64,000 bases of DNA from Labia minor (lineage: Eukaryota; Arthropoda; Insecta; Dermaptera; Spongiphoridae): NCBI GenBank assembly GCA_963082975.1, contig OY720350.1, positions 47,632,734 through 47,696,733 on the forward strand, written 5' to 3'. The stretch's first letter is position 1; every line of letters starts with the position of its first letter. The position numbers and the translations under genes are program-made. Under the pieces are notes generated by a model that ran no database searches, was not told the origin of the DNA, and saw nothing but the letters and a program-made list of their open reading frames with translations. This document shows positions 25,083-37,965 of this stretch, piece by piece.

Positions 25083-25216
25083 TTAAAATATATATTTTTA
25101 ATTTTATTTCGAAATTAAATAAAAAATTTTAAAATATTTTAAATATAAAAAAAATATATATTTTTAATTTTATTTCGAAATTAAATAAAAAATTTTAAAA
25201 TATTTTAAATATAAAA
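25083..25216. repeat. Tandem 66-bp AT-rich repeat, third copy near 25640
   Basis: The unit containing tttcgaaattaaat occurs twice in tandem (65-66 bp period) and once more at about 25640-25705. The tandem pair and the distant copy are both followed by aatattaatacaat, so the distant copy is a duplicate of the same repeat end. Confidence 0.75.
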
Positions 25217-25440
25217 AAAATATTAATACAATATTCTTTAAAAAAAGGCGGGAGTCAAATTTCAATATAAATGTCATTTGTGATGTCATCAATATATAAA
25301 TTAATAATAAATAATATTAATAAATATTAAATTTAATAAAAGAACAATGAATAAATAAATATAAAATAGTAATTTATTAAAATGTAAACAATAGATAAAA
25401 AGAAAAAAAATAACAAATTCATTATTTTCATTTTCATTTT

Positions 25441-25515
25441 TAAATAACGATTCACCCGGCGAGTTTCGAACCGACGAAATCCACTCGTTAAAACATCTCT
25501 CTAGCCACTGTACTA
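25441..25515 (-). repeat. tRNA-like (SINE head-like) segment
   Basis: On the minus strand, cagtggctagagagatg is followed some 25 bp later by cggttcgaaactcgcc. These resemble pol III A and B boxes (B-box consensus GGTTCGANNCC). The T-arm does not pair well, so it is not a functional tRNA gene; a SINE head or tRNA-derived relic is likelier. Confidence 0.4.
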
Positions 25516-25973
25516 TATATGTTTAGATAAAAAATTGTCATTTTTTTACTGTCTTAGCAGGCAGATTTGATGTTTTTTATTTTATTTTTTTTTTTTTTGA
25601 GAGAGATTAATAAATATCTATATATATTTTATTAAAAATAAATATTTTTAATTTTATTTCGAAATTAAATAATAAATTTTAAAATATTTTAAATAAAAAA
25701 AAATATTAATACAATTTCAGTTAAAAAATAAAAATGGATGCCAATTTTGACGTTTTCCATATATAATTTTTAATTAAGAAATTAATAATGAAGCTGAATG
25801 TTTCAAGAGATATCATCAATAAAACTTAATTTTTCTTTATAAATACTATATCTAGTGTGAATTTGAAAAAAATCGTTAGAGCGGTTTTTGAGAACCAATA
25901 TATATAGATAGATAGATATATACAATTTTAGCTAGCATAATAAGATAAGATATTATTATTGAATATGTTATAT

Positions 25974-26790
25974 CTATCTACTCGAAAGTTCTTGGCAGCT
26001 ACAACCACATTTCTCCAAGTGTCCCCGGTGACCTCATCTTTCTTTGGCCAATAAATGCTGGAAAGAATAATCTGAATCTACTCTCATCTCCCAGGGTCAT
26101 AGACCATGCGTGGCTCAACGGTACTCGAAAGTTCTTGGCAGCTACAACCACATTTCTCCAAGTGTCCTTATCCTGAACCTCTGTTCCATCTCTCGTACGT
26201 CATTCCCTCATCTTTCTTTGGCCCATAAATGCTGGGGAGAATCCTATTCTCAAATACTCTGAATCCACTCTCATCTCCTAAGATCATAGACCATGTCTCA
26301 CACTCATATAATACAACAGAAAAAATAATTGTTTTAATTTTCATTCCCTTTTATAATAATTTTGATGAGATAAGCCTCTTTACTGCATGATAACAGGCGT
26401 TTCCCGATTGCAACTTCGATTTAAATTCTTCTCAAATATTATTATCCTTCGTGATTACATTCAATTTTTCTACATATTCAAATTCTACATTTTGTTTGTT
26501 AATACTGCTCCTGTTTGTTTCTAAATATATTTATTTATCATTATTAATTTCAAGCCTCATCTCTTTTCCTACCTCGATTAATTTTTCCTCGCTATCTGTA
26601 ATTGCAATTGCAGAATCTCCTATTATATTTAAGTCGTCTGGGTAACCTAATATTTTACAATTGATTTCCACATCTTACTCTTTCTTTACTACCTTCAAGA
26701 TAAATTTTAAGATCAAAATTTGAAGTTTATCCGGATCTATTGAGTCATGCGTAGGTTTTACTAAAGTCTACAAATAATTAGTGAACAGAA
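25974..26790 (-). mobile_element. LINE fragment, GATA-tail family, internally rearranged
   Basis: Minus-strand relic of the same LINE family as 33786-34330. The 3' end begins with tctatctactcgaaagttct. The segment actcgaaagttcttggcagc occurs twice (about 25980 and 26123), so part of the element is duplicated or two copies are fused. Sequence up to about 26790 parallels the reverse transcriptase-proximal part, with many stops. Confidence 0.65.
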
Positions 26791-27473
26791 TTATTGAATT
26801 CGCGGTTTTTTTAATATCTGTCATAATGAAAATATCTTAATTAATGTTGATCGATTTGGCCTGAACCCGCAATGATATCGTCTAATATTTCCTCCGCCTA
26901 TAGTTTATAGTTTATATAGTTTATAAGTATTGTATATGTTATAATAGAGTATAATATTTCTTGATCATTTCATTTTGATATTTTAATTTCATTGCTTGAT
27001 TTTTATTGAATATTTTTAATTATAATAAAATTTGAGAAAATGCAAAGTTAGAGACTTGAGACAATTTATAAAAATTAATTTATAAAGATTAACGGTATAA
27101 AAGTATTGATAAAACTAAAGATAAATTAACAATATATACATTCATTAATAGTATTAATTTAAATTAATGGATTTATTTGATTTTTTATTATTAAGTTCAT
27201 TTATTAATTTTTTTAGATCATAGTTAATTCCCTCCCTTAAAATAAAAGAAGTATTCAAATATAGAAAGAATAAATACAAAATAATTTAAGTTAAATATGA
27301 TTTAAATATTTTATTATATTAATTAAAATGAGAACTTTTTTAGAATAAATTATTTAATTGAAATGATATTTGAATATTAGAATTTAAAATAAAAAGTTAA
27401 ATATTATAATAATTCTTTGATTGGGAATTTCTTTTTTGTTTGTTTCTATGACAGCAAAAAAGTAAACAAATTA

Positions 27474-27500
27474 CATACATACATACATACATACATACAA
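27474..27500. repeat. (CATA)n microsatellite
   Basis: About six catac units in a row within AT-rich intergenic sequence. Nothing else is recognisable between 26791 and 27689. Confidence 0.75.
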
Positions 27501-27689
27501 ACACTCTCCTTTATATATATAGATTATGGATATTATTTATATTGAAATAAGTAGAGAGTACCCATATTATTAAATATAATTTTACCTTTTAAATATATAT
27601 ATTTAATTTAGATGAAAAAACTTGTAAAAATGAGAATTATAAAAACATTATTATTACTATTATTATGTTATAATGAGAATAGAGAGGCG

Positions 27690-27795
27690 GAAGAATTTAG
27701 AATTTAGAATCGAACTAGGGACGTTTGGAGGAATATGGTTACTGCGGCCAAGAAGTTACGATTTCCGTAACGTTAGAGTAGATAGATTTCTTCTA
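27690..27795 (+). mobile_element. LINE 3'-end fragment, GATA-tail family
   Basis: Contains agggacgtttggaggaatat and ggttactgcggccaagaagt, then a tail of gtagatagat, which aligns with the 3' end of the copies at 31015 and 33786. Only the last 100 bp survive. Confidence 0.55.
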
Positions 27796-28183
27796 TGATG
27801 ATAGTCTTTAGATGATAGCAAATAAGGTCAAAGATCAAACAAATGTGAATCTATTAATTTAAATTTACTTTAATAAATGTTTACATGGTCATAGTTGTTA
27901 TAAAACGTTAAAAAATAGTATAGCACGATAAATATACAAGTATAATATATACTCACGTCTCTTTCTTTAGATTTCCTTCATTCGTAAAATTATAATAAAA
28001 AAGTATAAAAAATAAATATTAAGGAATATATACATAGTATAATATAATATATAATAATATATACATAGTATTTAATTAATTAAGTTAAAATAAAAATAAA
28101 ACTAAAAAGGAAGTTTTAATATAATGACTGAAGTAAGATAAATCATTTTGTCTAGATTTTCAACAAAATACTAATCATTCCGG

Positions 28184-28767
28184 CAGGGACGTCTTAAGGA
28201 ATTCGGCGCCCATGGGCTACTAAAAATAATGCGCCCTTCTTCCTAAGAAAATACACAGAATGGCAAATTGGAGTCGGAAAAGTTATACAAAACAAAAGTG
28301 TCAGTACTAGAAAAAAACTATTATTTTTATAATAAACTGTTATCTTTATTGTAACTTTTCTTTAAAGTCACTTATTTATAAGATGGGTATAAATGTTTAC
28401 CCAGATTTGAGGGGATTATCTCGATAATGACAGTTCCGATCAGTTTTTAGTGTAATCCTTAGAACTTGATCGGAACTATTATATGATTGGTGGTCTTATA
28501 TTAACTCCAGTGCGAGTGAAACAAAAGTACGATCGGTAGGGTGTTACTCCTATTTCGCGTTGCCCTTCTCTATCTATCGTTTTTCAGCACATTTGAAAGA
28601 AATAAAAATCAGTTTAATATTTTAAGAAGTGTTTTAATTTAAAAATAAGTAAAAACTAATAAAATGAAAAATAAATTTTTACTATATCGCAAATAAAAAA
28701 TTTCCGCCTCAAAAGGCTTGCGCCCTGGAGCTATAGCCCATTTAGCCCTGTGGTTAGGGCGGCACTG
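28184..28767. mobile_element. hAT-like non-autonomous element with perfect 8-bp TSD
   Basis: The 584-bp insertion is flanked by cattccgg at 28176-28183 and 28768-28775. It starts CAGGGACGTCTTAAGG, and the complement of its end starts CAGTGCCGCCCTAACC, fitting imperfect hAT inverted termini. Inner copies of gcgccc/gggcgc also pair. I see no transposase, only AT-rich filler and short palindromes. Confidence 0.75.
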
Positions 28768-29029
28768 CATTCCGGGGTACAAAAAGCCCCCTGGGCGCTC
28801 TTCGAACCTACACATGCTGGTCTAGGTTAGTGTAGCCTGTAGCTCATAAATCAATAGAAATAGAAATTTCATATTATGATATGCATAGAAACATCTGAAA
28901 TGCACATAAAGCAAATTTATCAATAAATTTGAAACTTCATTTAGTATTTAGTGTTTGATTAAAAATTCTTATTAAGTTTTATATATTTTTAAGTTTGATT
29001 TTATTTTACAAAAAAAATTTTAAAAATCA

Positions 29030-29600
29030 ATCTATCTATCTCTGTGGCTCTACGGAACTAAAGTTCTACGCCGCAGTAACCACATTTCTCCAAGTGTCCC
29101 TATCCTGAGCTACCACCATCCAACTCCTACCCTCTCACGTCCCTTCCTATATTGCCCACGTCGTTATTACGTTCGGTACTACGGAACTTAAGTATTTAAA
29201 TTTTTCTACATTTTCAAATTCTACGTTTTGTATGTTAAGACTTTGTGTGTTAATACTGTTCCTCTCTGTTACTAAATCATTTGTTTTAGCACTTTTAATT
29301 TCAAGTCCCACCACTTTTCTTGCTTCCATTAATTTTTCTACTCTATCTTTAATTGCAATTGCCTAATTTCATATTATATTGAAGTCGTCTGCGTAACCTA
29401 ATACATGAATTTTTTTTTTAATTGGATTCCATTTGATTTTCCCTAATTTGTCTAATCACATATTCTAGTACTAAATTATAATAAAATTGGTGTTAGTGCA
29501 TCGTCTTGTTTGCACCCATTCCGAATTTCGATGTACGAAGAAATTGCGCAGTTGGAATAACAAATAGCGAATCATAACCGTATATAAAGTAATAGATAGA
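29030..29600 (-). mobile_element. LINE fragment, GATA-tail family
   Basis: Minus-strand relic that begins (3' end) ctatctatctctgtggctct and runs through ccacatttctccaagtgtcc. It keeps a coding stretch at 29329-29147 with GLEIKSAKTNDLV and FENVEKFKYL, typical of the region after the catalytic motif of LINE reverse transcriptases. Stops and indels abound. Confidence 0.7.
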
Positions 29601-30638
29601 TTCTTTATCAATTATGAAAACCCGATAATTATTTTATAACCCTTTATATGAAGATGGCTTCTCCGTCACTCCACTTCCAAAGGCAGTCATTCACTAAATC
29701 AGGATATCAAACACGCAGCCTACAAGATTTTTCCAAAGACATAATATTTTGTTTTAAGTGTAATAAAGTGATAACCAGGACGTCCCCAATCCATTTTAAA
29801 AATAGCTACAGTTCAACAAATTCAATCAAATTTTGAAAGATTTGTCTCATGAGCAATGTTGTCAAGTTTTTCAAAAGAATGTTTTTTTTTAATGCGATCA
29901 GCGGCTTGATGTGGCTCTTGATGATAAACGAGTTTAACATACCTTCACTAAATATAGCCTATAAAATTGATAAACATACCTATAAAAAGACAATTTAACA
30001 CTTATTTTATATAATAGTAAGATAAGAAAAATAGTTTATCTCAAAACACAGAAAATAAATAATATTAAAAATAAAAATTTAATTAATTTATATTAATAAA
30101 TATATATTATATTTAATATTAAATTACAAAGAATATATTATATATATATTCAATTGCATAAAAAAGCGTATATAAATATGTATATTGTTTATATATAAAT
30201 TATTAATAATATAAATTAGTAAAATCTCTGGTCTAGATTTAATTTAAATATCATTTCTCAATAGATAACACTATTGTTCTATTAATAAATGTTCAAATAT
30301 CAAATTTTCAAATATTAATTACAAGATACAGAAATATACCTATATATTATACAGATATACGAGTTGATATAAATGTGTACATACATTGCTACAAAATTTT
30401 GTTGTTTTCTTTTTTTTAGTTTTTATGATTTTTTTTTACTTAAAAGATAAATAAATATATTTTTTGAATCTTTAATATAAAATAAAACTTAAAGAGAATA
30501 AGTATATTTGGGTTTAAAATGTTCATAATATATTATATATATTATTCAGCCCTTTTTTGGTAGAGATAAAAATTTTAAATTATTATATTTAGTTATATAA
30601 TACTGATTGAATCCGTTTCTTTGGTATTTGGATTATAT
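29601..30638. other. AT-rich intergenic sequence, nothing recognised
   Basis: Downstream of the SLC22 gene stop. No exon was found; the open frame at 29648-29836 matches no family known to me. The SLC22 3' UTR should lie in its upper part. Confidence 0.45.
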
Positions 30639-33600
30639 TTAAAGTACACTTTGTTCGCTTCCAGTGTAACCAGAATTCGATTTTCCAACATCCGTTTTTT
30701 TCCTAAAACAAACACAATATAAGTATATACCTATAGATTAAATTTAAATTTTTATAATAGAAAACTCTAATAAATATAATCGAAAAAATATTTCTAGTTT
30801 ATATTTAAAAAAACACCCATTTATTATGTGACTTTTACTTATTTAAAGTTAGGTCAAGATTATGGTTTACTCAAACAATAAAATTCTACATGGTCTGAGT
30901 TCAGACCGGATTACAAATTATAGGCCAGTTCTATTATATTTCTATTATATTATAAATTTATTATATTATTTATTATATTTATTATATATATTATAAATTT
31001 ATCTTTTCCAACATTAGAGAGTATAGGTATAGATACTTAAAAGGACGTGAGAGAGATGGGAAAGGGTAGGAGTTGGATGGTTATGGCCCAGGATAGGGAT
31101 ACTTGGAGAATTGTGGTTGTGGACAAGAACTCTTTCGAGTTCCGAAGAGCCACAGAGATAGATAGATAGATAGATATAGATACTTATTGATAGATGCTTA
31201 TTGAATTATAAAGTTCAGGCAGAAGACTAGGAGGGAAACTTTAATCACAGTTTTCCCAAAAAAGGAAATTTTCAAATTTACCATTAATTAATCTTTCCAC
31301 TTAAGTTCTGAATAAATAATTTTCATCAAGTTTAATAAAATTTACCTTCCGAAATTTTCCCCTTCTTCTAACGTATCAGGTAATTCATATCCAGTTGTTT
31401 CTGGTAGCATTAAACATAATCCTGCAGCTATTATAGGTCCTGCTCCAAACATAATAGGTGGTAACATTTCATTGAATTGGCCCTAAAATAATAATTATTA
31501 ACTATTGTTATATGTACAGAGCTGTTGAAATTTCTTTTAAAAATAAATATTACAATTTTTAATTAGTAACAAACTGATTTAAACACTTGAATTACAAATA
31601 TTTAAATACATATAATACTATAATTAAATTTCTGCCTTTAATTAGTCATTATTACTATTATTTTTAATAAAATGATTATTTTTTATATTCAAATTATATA
31701 AATTCATTTGAATATTATTTAGTCTAAATTAGTTTTACAATAACCTAATTAAATGAACTGTGAAGCATTATTATTATTCCGTAATGAAATGAAATATTAA
31801 TATGTATTATATGTATTACATTTTAAGAGGAATACATAAAGTAGTGAATATAATAAAAAAAAATAAATATATTTTATCGTAATGTGTGAGCAACATTTCA
31901 CCAAAGCAAAATAATCAATTATATTAATTTTTTTTTTTTGCGATTAAAAATTAAATTGCACTTTATAAAATAATTTAAAATTTAATTGATTTTAGATGTT
32001 TCACTTTTTCTAATACAATTTTTAACAGCTTTGACTATGTATTAACCAACAACTTACAAGTCCTGCAATAAAAGGTGCTGCCATTGAACCAATTCTAGCA
32101 CACATACTAGAAGATCCAACCCCTGCATTTCGAACAACGGTTGGAAATAATTCTCCACTAAAGAGGTAGACATCTGGAAAGGCAATAGACATTCCGACAA
32201 TGCCTAAAGAAGCCAACATCACATTAGGCCAGTGACTGCCTGTAAATAAAGTTGGAAATAGTTCAAATATAGTTGATTAATTTGTTATGTTTCAACCAAC
32301 CAGAAGGAACCAGTATAATTGCAAGACAACTAATTCCTGCTAATAGTTGAGAAACAAGAAGTGTATTTCTTCTTCCAAAACGTCCCATAAAATAAATGCA
32401 GAGAATTGTACCCGGTATTTCGATAACACCTAAAAATATAATAATATACTAAAACTGAAGGACCGTTAAAGAACAAATCTTGTAAAAATCATTATATAAT
32501 ATAAATTAAAACATAATATAAAATTAGTTAATTAACTTAAAGAAATGATATATATAAATATATATATTATATATTGAGATAAACTATATCTAAAATAAAA
32601 ATAAAAAAAAATTAAATTTACCTGACCAAGCGACATTAGCAAATATATTTCCTGCTAATTGACCCATATATAAGGCAATGCCATAAAAACAAAGTCCACA
32701 AACTAGCCAATTGAAATAAATACTAAGGGTCTTTTTACGAAGATTAGGTGTTTTAAATAAATCGAAGATATTAGATTTGTGAACAACTCCATTAGCTTCC
32801 TGTTGTTTGTTCTGTTTCTGTTATTAGATATCAAAACTTGAAATGAAACTTTTTATAAAATAAATGAAATTTTTAAAATAAAATTTGGAATTTATTTACC
32901 TTAACTAATTCAGTGGCTGCATGTGCGATAGGAGCAGTATCTCTTCCATTACGCCTAGCAGCTTCTTCCAAAATTTCAATTGCTTCTTTTTGTCTACCAA
33001 CAGCCAAAAGCCAACGAGGCGATTCAGGGACCAACCTTAACAAATTTTCTTATTAAAATTAAATTATCATATGTCTATCAAATTGAATTAAATAACTGTA
33101 CTAAATATTAAAATGTTAACATTTGTTAGATATTTAATATTTAATATATATATATATATATATATTTCATTATAAAATATATAATTACCAACAATAAGAT
33201 AGTAATAGTATACTAGGCAACGAGATCGCTAATTGAAATGTTCGCCAATCACGAGCATAATATGCAATTCCAGAGAGAAGTATGTGACCCACACTAAAGG
33301 GCAATTGATATAACACTCCAACAGCCATCCTCCACCAGCCACCAACAACTTCCATACCTAATAAATTATTTATATTATTATCATTATTATATCAATATAT
33401 ATATAAATCAAATAAAATGAAGAAGTGAAGACTTATACACTACTTTTTCTAATATCTGTTTTAAATTATAGTCTATAAAATAATAATAATTTAAAATTAA
33501 TACTAAGAAAATATAAAATTTATATTTTTTTTTTTTTTTTTGGAGATTGAAAAGAAGATTTAATTTTAATTTCAAATTCCACAAAAGAAAAATTATTTTA

Positions 33601-36005
33601 GAAAAAACATTTTTAATGAATAGGTTACTGTTACAAATAATAACATATATATGTGCCACTCAGAAGCCAAACCGATTAACTCCAATTTTTAAAATTTTGC
33701 TAATGTAATGTAATGTAATTTGTAACATATGAAGTGAATAATGAACTTGATAATCTTAATATTCCAATGCAATATACATTTTTCTGTAATCTATCTATCT
33801 GTGGCTCTATGGAACTCGAAAGTTCTTGGCCGTAGCAAACACACCCCTCCAAGTATTCCTATTCTGAGCCAAAACCTTCCAGTCCCTATCCTCTCCCATC
33901 CTTTCCCACATTATCCACCCACCGTGTCCTTGGTCTTCCAAGCGGACGTTTCCCACTCGGTCTCCCTACCAATATATTTTTCGCCATTCTATCTTCTCCC
34001 ATTCTAGCCACGTGTCCTGCTCACCATAGCCTTCTCGATTTTATAATTCTAACTATATCTGGAGATGCATAGAGGTCATGCAATTCCTCATTATGCAATC
34101 TCCGCCATTCCCCGGTGACCTCATCTTTCTCTGGACCATAAATACTTAACAGAATCCTATTCTCAAATACTCTAAATCTACTCTCGTCACCTAAGGTCAT
34201 AGACCATGCCTCACATCCATATAATACAACCGGTAAAATCATTGTTTTATATATTTTAACTTTTATCCCCTTTGATAATAATTTTGATGCGATAAGCCCC
34301 TTTCTCTAATCAATAACCGTGAATTTCCTACAAGCTGTTTACTTTGGGCTTCATTTTCTCAGTTTGTTTATATGTGGTGTTAATCGCTTTGGCTTCAGAG
34401 TGGCAAATATATATATAAGTTCGGCTTTTCAGGACGGATAATATTGCCCCTACAAATTATAAGAATTTTTATCACTCTTATTTACACTCTACTTAGGTAT
34501 AATAACTTATTTTAATTGTATTAAATACTGGAATTTTACTTACAAATGACAAAACTAGTCATCATAGTTCCTCCAGTAGCAAGAGCTTGTAGAAATCTAA
34601 TAATCATAAAAAGTTCGAGGTTTGGGGCAAAAGCAGTAGCCACTCCTGAAATTACTTGAAAAAAGATAGCGATCATCATTGGTCTTTTTCTTCCATATCT
34701 GAAATATAGAAAAATATGATAAAAAATTATTATAATAATAATAATTTATTGAAAACTTGTTTATTTACTTATCAGAAGCGATTCCAAATAAAACATTTCC
34801 AAATAGAATGCCTAACATGAAAGTAGTTTGTGCCAAGTTAGCTAGTTGCGCCTTTCCACATACAAGATCCCACTAGAAATATGAAATAAATATAAATAAA
34901 TTGTATAAAAGACTGAACGCTACCAGTCATGTTAGTCATGTTGTGTTATATACTAGAGTAAAAAAATATTCCTTGCATGTATGCAATCAAATGTAAAGTA
35001 TTTGTATAATAAATTAATTATATTTTAAATAAGTGTCTATCATTAACGCAGAACCCCTCTGCGCAAACGAAAAAAAACAAATACAATACTTTTTATAGTT
35101 TTGTTTATCAATTGATCATAATTTTATCTAACTACTAATTTTTATATTTGAAGAAATTAAGTTTTAATAAAAATTAATATATTTTAGCTCTTATCTAAGT
35201 ACCATAATTTAATTACATATACTATAATATATTACATTAATAATAATAATATATTCATTATTTGAAACTCATTGAAAACTTAGGTATTAATATTCTGGTA
35301 AAAATCAAAAAAAAACAAATTATATGGATTGAAAATAAACATCTAAATTAATCATGAATTAATTTTCTTGGATTAATGTTAAATTATTTAAACTTTATGA
35401 AATCATCCGAACCTACCTCAACTTATTTACTAAGGAATCATTTCATAATAATTTACTCAGTCAATTTTAAATTTATTTCTTTATAATCAGCCAGAGAAAA
35501 CATGAAAAATTTTTAATCTAAATTTTGATTCTCCAGAAGCTTAAACGTAAAGATTTGTAAAATATTTTAAATTTTAACTAATCCATAAATAAAATCTTAT
35601 AATGTAGGTATATACATAAATTTCACCTGGGTGATAATTGTTTCCGTAAAAATGGATTTATCATATATCCAGGATTCACATTTGTTTCCAGCTATTGAAT
35701 TGAAACAAGCATTGCTCGAGTTCCTTCCTCCTGGTACATTGCACCAATGTTCTACTGGAGGTGCCAAGAAAACTATTGCGAGTTGGTGCCAAGCTACAGG
35801 AATCTGTAATAGATTGAAAATTAACAAGTATTTATAGATAAATTTATAAGATAAATATAATAAATGTTGAAACTTACTTTTAATAACGAGACTAGAAAAC
35901 ATACTTTGGCTTGCCACCAACCAAAATTCCCCATTGCTGCTTGTAAAGCATCAGGCTTTTCATCTTGGCCACCACGTTTAGATGATTCATTATCAGATTT
36001 TTCCA
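30639..36005 (-). CDS. SLC22-family organic ion transporter (MFS)
   Basis: Plasma-membrane major facilitator transporter of the organic cation/anion (OCT/OAT-like) group; the substrate cannot be read from sequence. Coding exons: 36005-35878, 35803-35627, 34872-34769, 34698-34544, 33357-33189, 33035-32900, 32817-32622, 32429-32301, 32239-32058, 31482-31346 and 30702-30639 (stop). All are GT-AG and phases agree. With one base from an upstream exon they encode about 525 residues, the usual family length. Visible marks: AMGNFGWWQAKV; a cysteine-bearing extracellular loop after TM1 with CESWIYDKS; DKYGRKR after TM2 (about 136-142); RDWRTFQ; PESPRWLL (about 248-255); GRFGRR; FPTVVRNAGVGSSS; and PETTGYELPDTLEE at the end of TM12. 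The first exon here starts with the bases TG, so the initiation codon needs an upstream exon. Confidence 0.93.
31015..31172 (+). mobile_element. LINE 3'-end fragment with (GATA)n tail
   Basis: Contains ggtaggagttggatggttat and cttggagaattgtggttgtg, then gagttccgaagagccacaga, followed directly by four GATA units. This is the same 3' end as the minus-strand copies at 29030 and 33786. Confidence 0.7.
31483..32057. other. SLC22 intron, no feature seen
   Basis: AT-rich intron between the penultimate pair of coding exons. No repeat or conserved element was recognised. Confidence 0.6.
33786..34330 (-). mobile_element. LINE fragment in SLC22 intron, GATA-tail family
   Basis: Best-preserved copy of this LINE. 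The minus-strand open frame 34242-34021 reads LPVVLYGCEAWSMTL, then FENRILLSIYGP, EVTGEWRRLHNEELHDLY and IVRIIKSRRLW, the conserved block downstream of LINE reverse transcriptases. Further 3' is the shared tail ending cagatagatagatt (complement of 33786 onwards). It lies in the 33358-34543 intron in the same orientation as the host gene. Confidence 0.8.
34873..35626. other. SLC22 intron, no feature seen
   Basis: AT-rich intron without recognisable repeats or exons. Confidence 0.6.
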
Positions 36006-36066
36006 CTATTAACAAACATTTGATGGATTGTATGTATTATTTATTTATTTAAATTGCTAATATAAT

Positions 36067-36662
36067 AAGTTGACCTGTGACCAGGTCCGAACCGACCGAC
36101 GGTTTGAATTAATTTCCAATTTCAAATAATTTTAATATATCTATTAATGTAATAAAAAACAGTTATGGATATAACATAAATATTTTTAATTTTATTTTAT
36201 TTATAATATATATATAAGACCAGGCTGTGACATCATGAATGGCTGGATGACGTCATATAATTTTAAATTAAGAAAAAACTAATAAAGATGATTTTTCTCG
36301 AGAATAAAACCACCACAAAGTGCATGATTCGTGGTGATATGTAAAAAATCTCCTCATGTGAAATTTGGTGTGAAAATAACCCTTCCCTTCCTATCGTCGA
36401 TCGCTAATACTACCACTTCCGGTTTCCGGATTTACACCAAAAGTTGATCAATTCATCATACTGATGCATTAAGTAAAAATTCATCAAAATCCGTTGAGCC
36501 GTACAAGCTGTACACATCTATACGGACAGACGGACAGACATCATGCTAAAAATACTTTTTTCTGTTAAGAAAATGCATGATTCGTGGAGATATGTAAAAA
36601 TCTCCATATGTGAAATTTGGTGTGAAAACAATACCTCCCTTACTATCGTCGGTCGGTAAAAA
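36067..36662. repeat. CRE-bearing dispersed repeat, copy 1 (full length)
   Basis: Starts gttgacctgtgaccaggtcc gaaccgaccgacgg and ends with tcgtcggtcggt, the complement of accgaccgacga. Inside are tgacatcatgaatggctgg and atgacgtcat (CRE-like pair), gtgaaatttggtgtgaaaat twice, and a tract of cggacagacggacagac. No coding sequence. Three other copies lie in this window. Confidence 0.75.
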
Positions 36663-37519
36663 ATATAACATGGAAATTTATAAATTGTTTTCTTTCATAC
36701 ATTGTTTTATTATCAATTTTATTTATTAAATTCATTTTTTTTTATGTTCATATAATAAATTATTGTATTTAACATTCCTTCTATTGACCAATTAATAATT
36801 TAATAAGTATATATATATACAATTTCACAATGTGTTTTTTTAAATAAAATAAATGTAATCGAAAGTATAAATAATTATTAAAAAGCATTTCTCAACTTGG
36901 AAGAATAAAAATGAATCAATTTTATAAATTTGTTATTGATTAGTGTTCTTAAATAAAAAATAAATATAATTAAAATAATATAAATAAAGTATAGTTAATA
37001 AATAAATAATTATTAGTATAATTAATAAAAAACATGAAGATATACGTGTATATATTAATAAATTACATATAAACATTCACAAGCAAAGAAATGGAATCAC
37101 TCTTTTTTCATTAAATTAATGAAAGTGATAGATAATATCACTCACTTTCAGTAGCAGTAATAAAACTCATATTATCTTATGAACTGAAAAAAAATGGAAA
37201 TAGTCGAATTCATACTGTCAAAGACAAATAGCCTAACAATTAAATGTAAGCGAGTCAACAAAAGTATACAAGAGTTATAGAGATTGGAGTCTCTAGAAGA
37301 AGATAAGAAACTTAACGTCTCATCTGAGAGGGATGATCGATTTATTATTACCACGACACTTCGAAATCGACACCCAACAGAAACTGAGGCAAGTTAGGAC
37401 AGTCAGAAGAAGACTCAAGAAAGCAAACCTGAACCCAAAAAGCCCCCCTACCTCAGGTCCTAAACTCCTGCAAATCATCCTTTCGAGCTACATTTTGCTC
37501 GTAAACATATCATTTAGAA

Positions 37520-37965
37520 CAGCTATTCTCAAAGGGGTCCTGGGAGTCTATGGGATTTCATGGGGGGTCTATGATCACCAAGGGGTCTATGGATGTATCT
37601 TTAGTAAAAAACAAATTGAAAGGGGAGATTTAAGAATAAAACTTAGTAATTTTAGGCCAAACATAAAAGAAATCGCACAAAAACGTCAATTATAATTTTG
37701 TAAAATATTAATGTTTTTTTTTATGTGTTAAATTTAATCATTAAAAATATAGATATAATTATTGATATTTCAGTTTCTTTCTTCTGTACAATTTCCCCTC
37801 ATTTTCCTACTACTATGTGTTTTAAAATGAGTCGCCTGTGATAGCTTTTGCACACACACAATTAGATGTATATATATATATATATATATTCCTTAGGTAG
37901 GGGGTCGATGAAAAAAATAAAATTCCTACAGGGGGTCTATGGAAAAAAAAGTTTGAGAACCCCTG
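37520..37965. mobile_element. hAT-like non-autonomous element
   Basis: Left end CAGCTATTCTCAAAGGGG; right end is the complement of CAGGGGTTCTCAAACTTT. Repeats of ggggtctatgg run inside both ends. No TSD is clear and there is no transposase. The right end is duplicated at 39201-39244. Confidence 0.55.

Noticed and set aside
25441..25515. Functional tRNA gene
   Set aside because: Pol III box-like words are present but the T-arm and acceptor stem do not pair.
33408..34007. Small open frames in the SLC22 intron
   Set aside because: One is AT-rich noise and the plus-strand one is antisense to the LINE 3' region.
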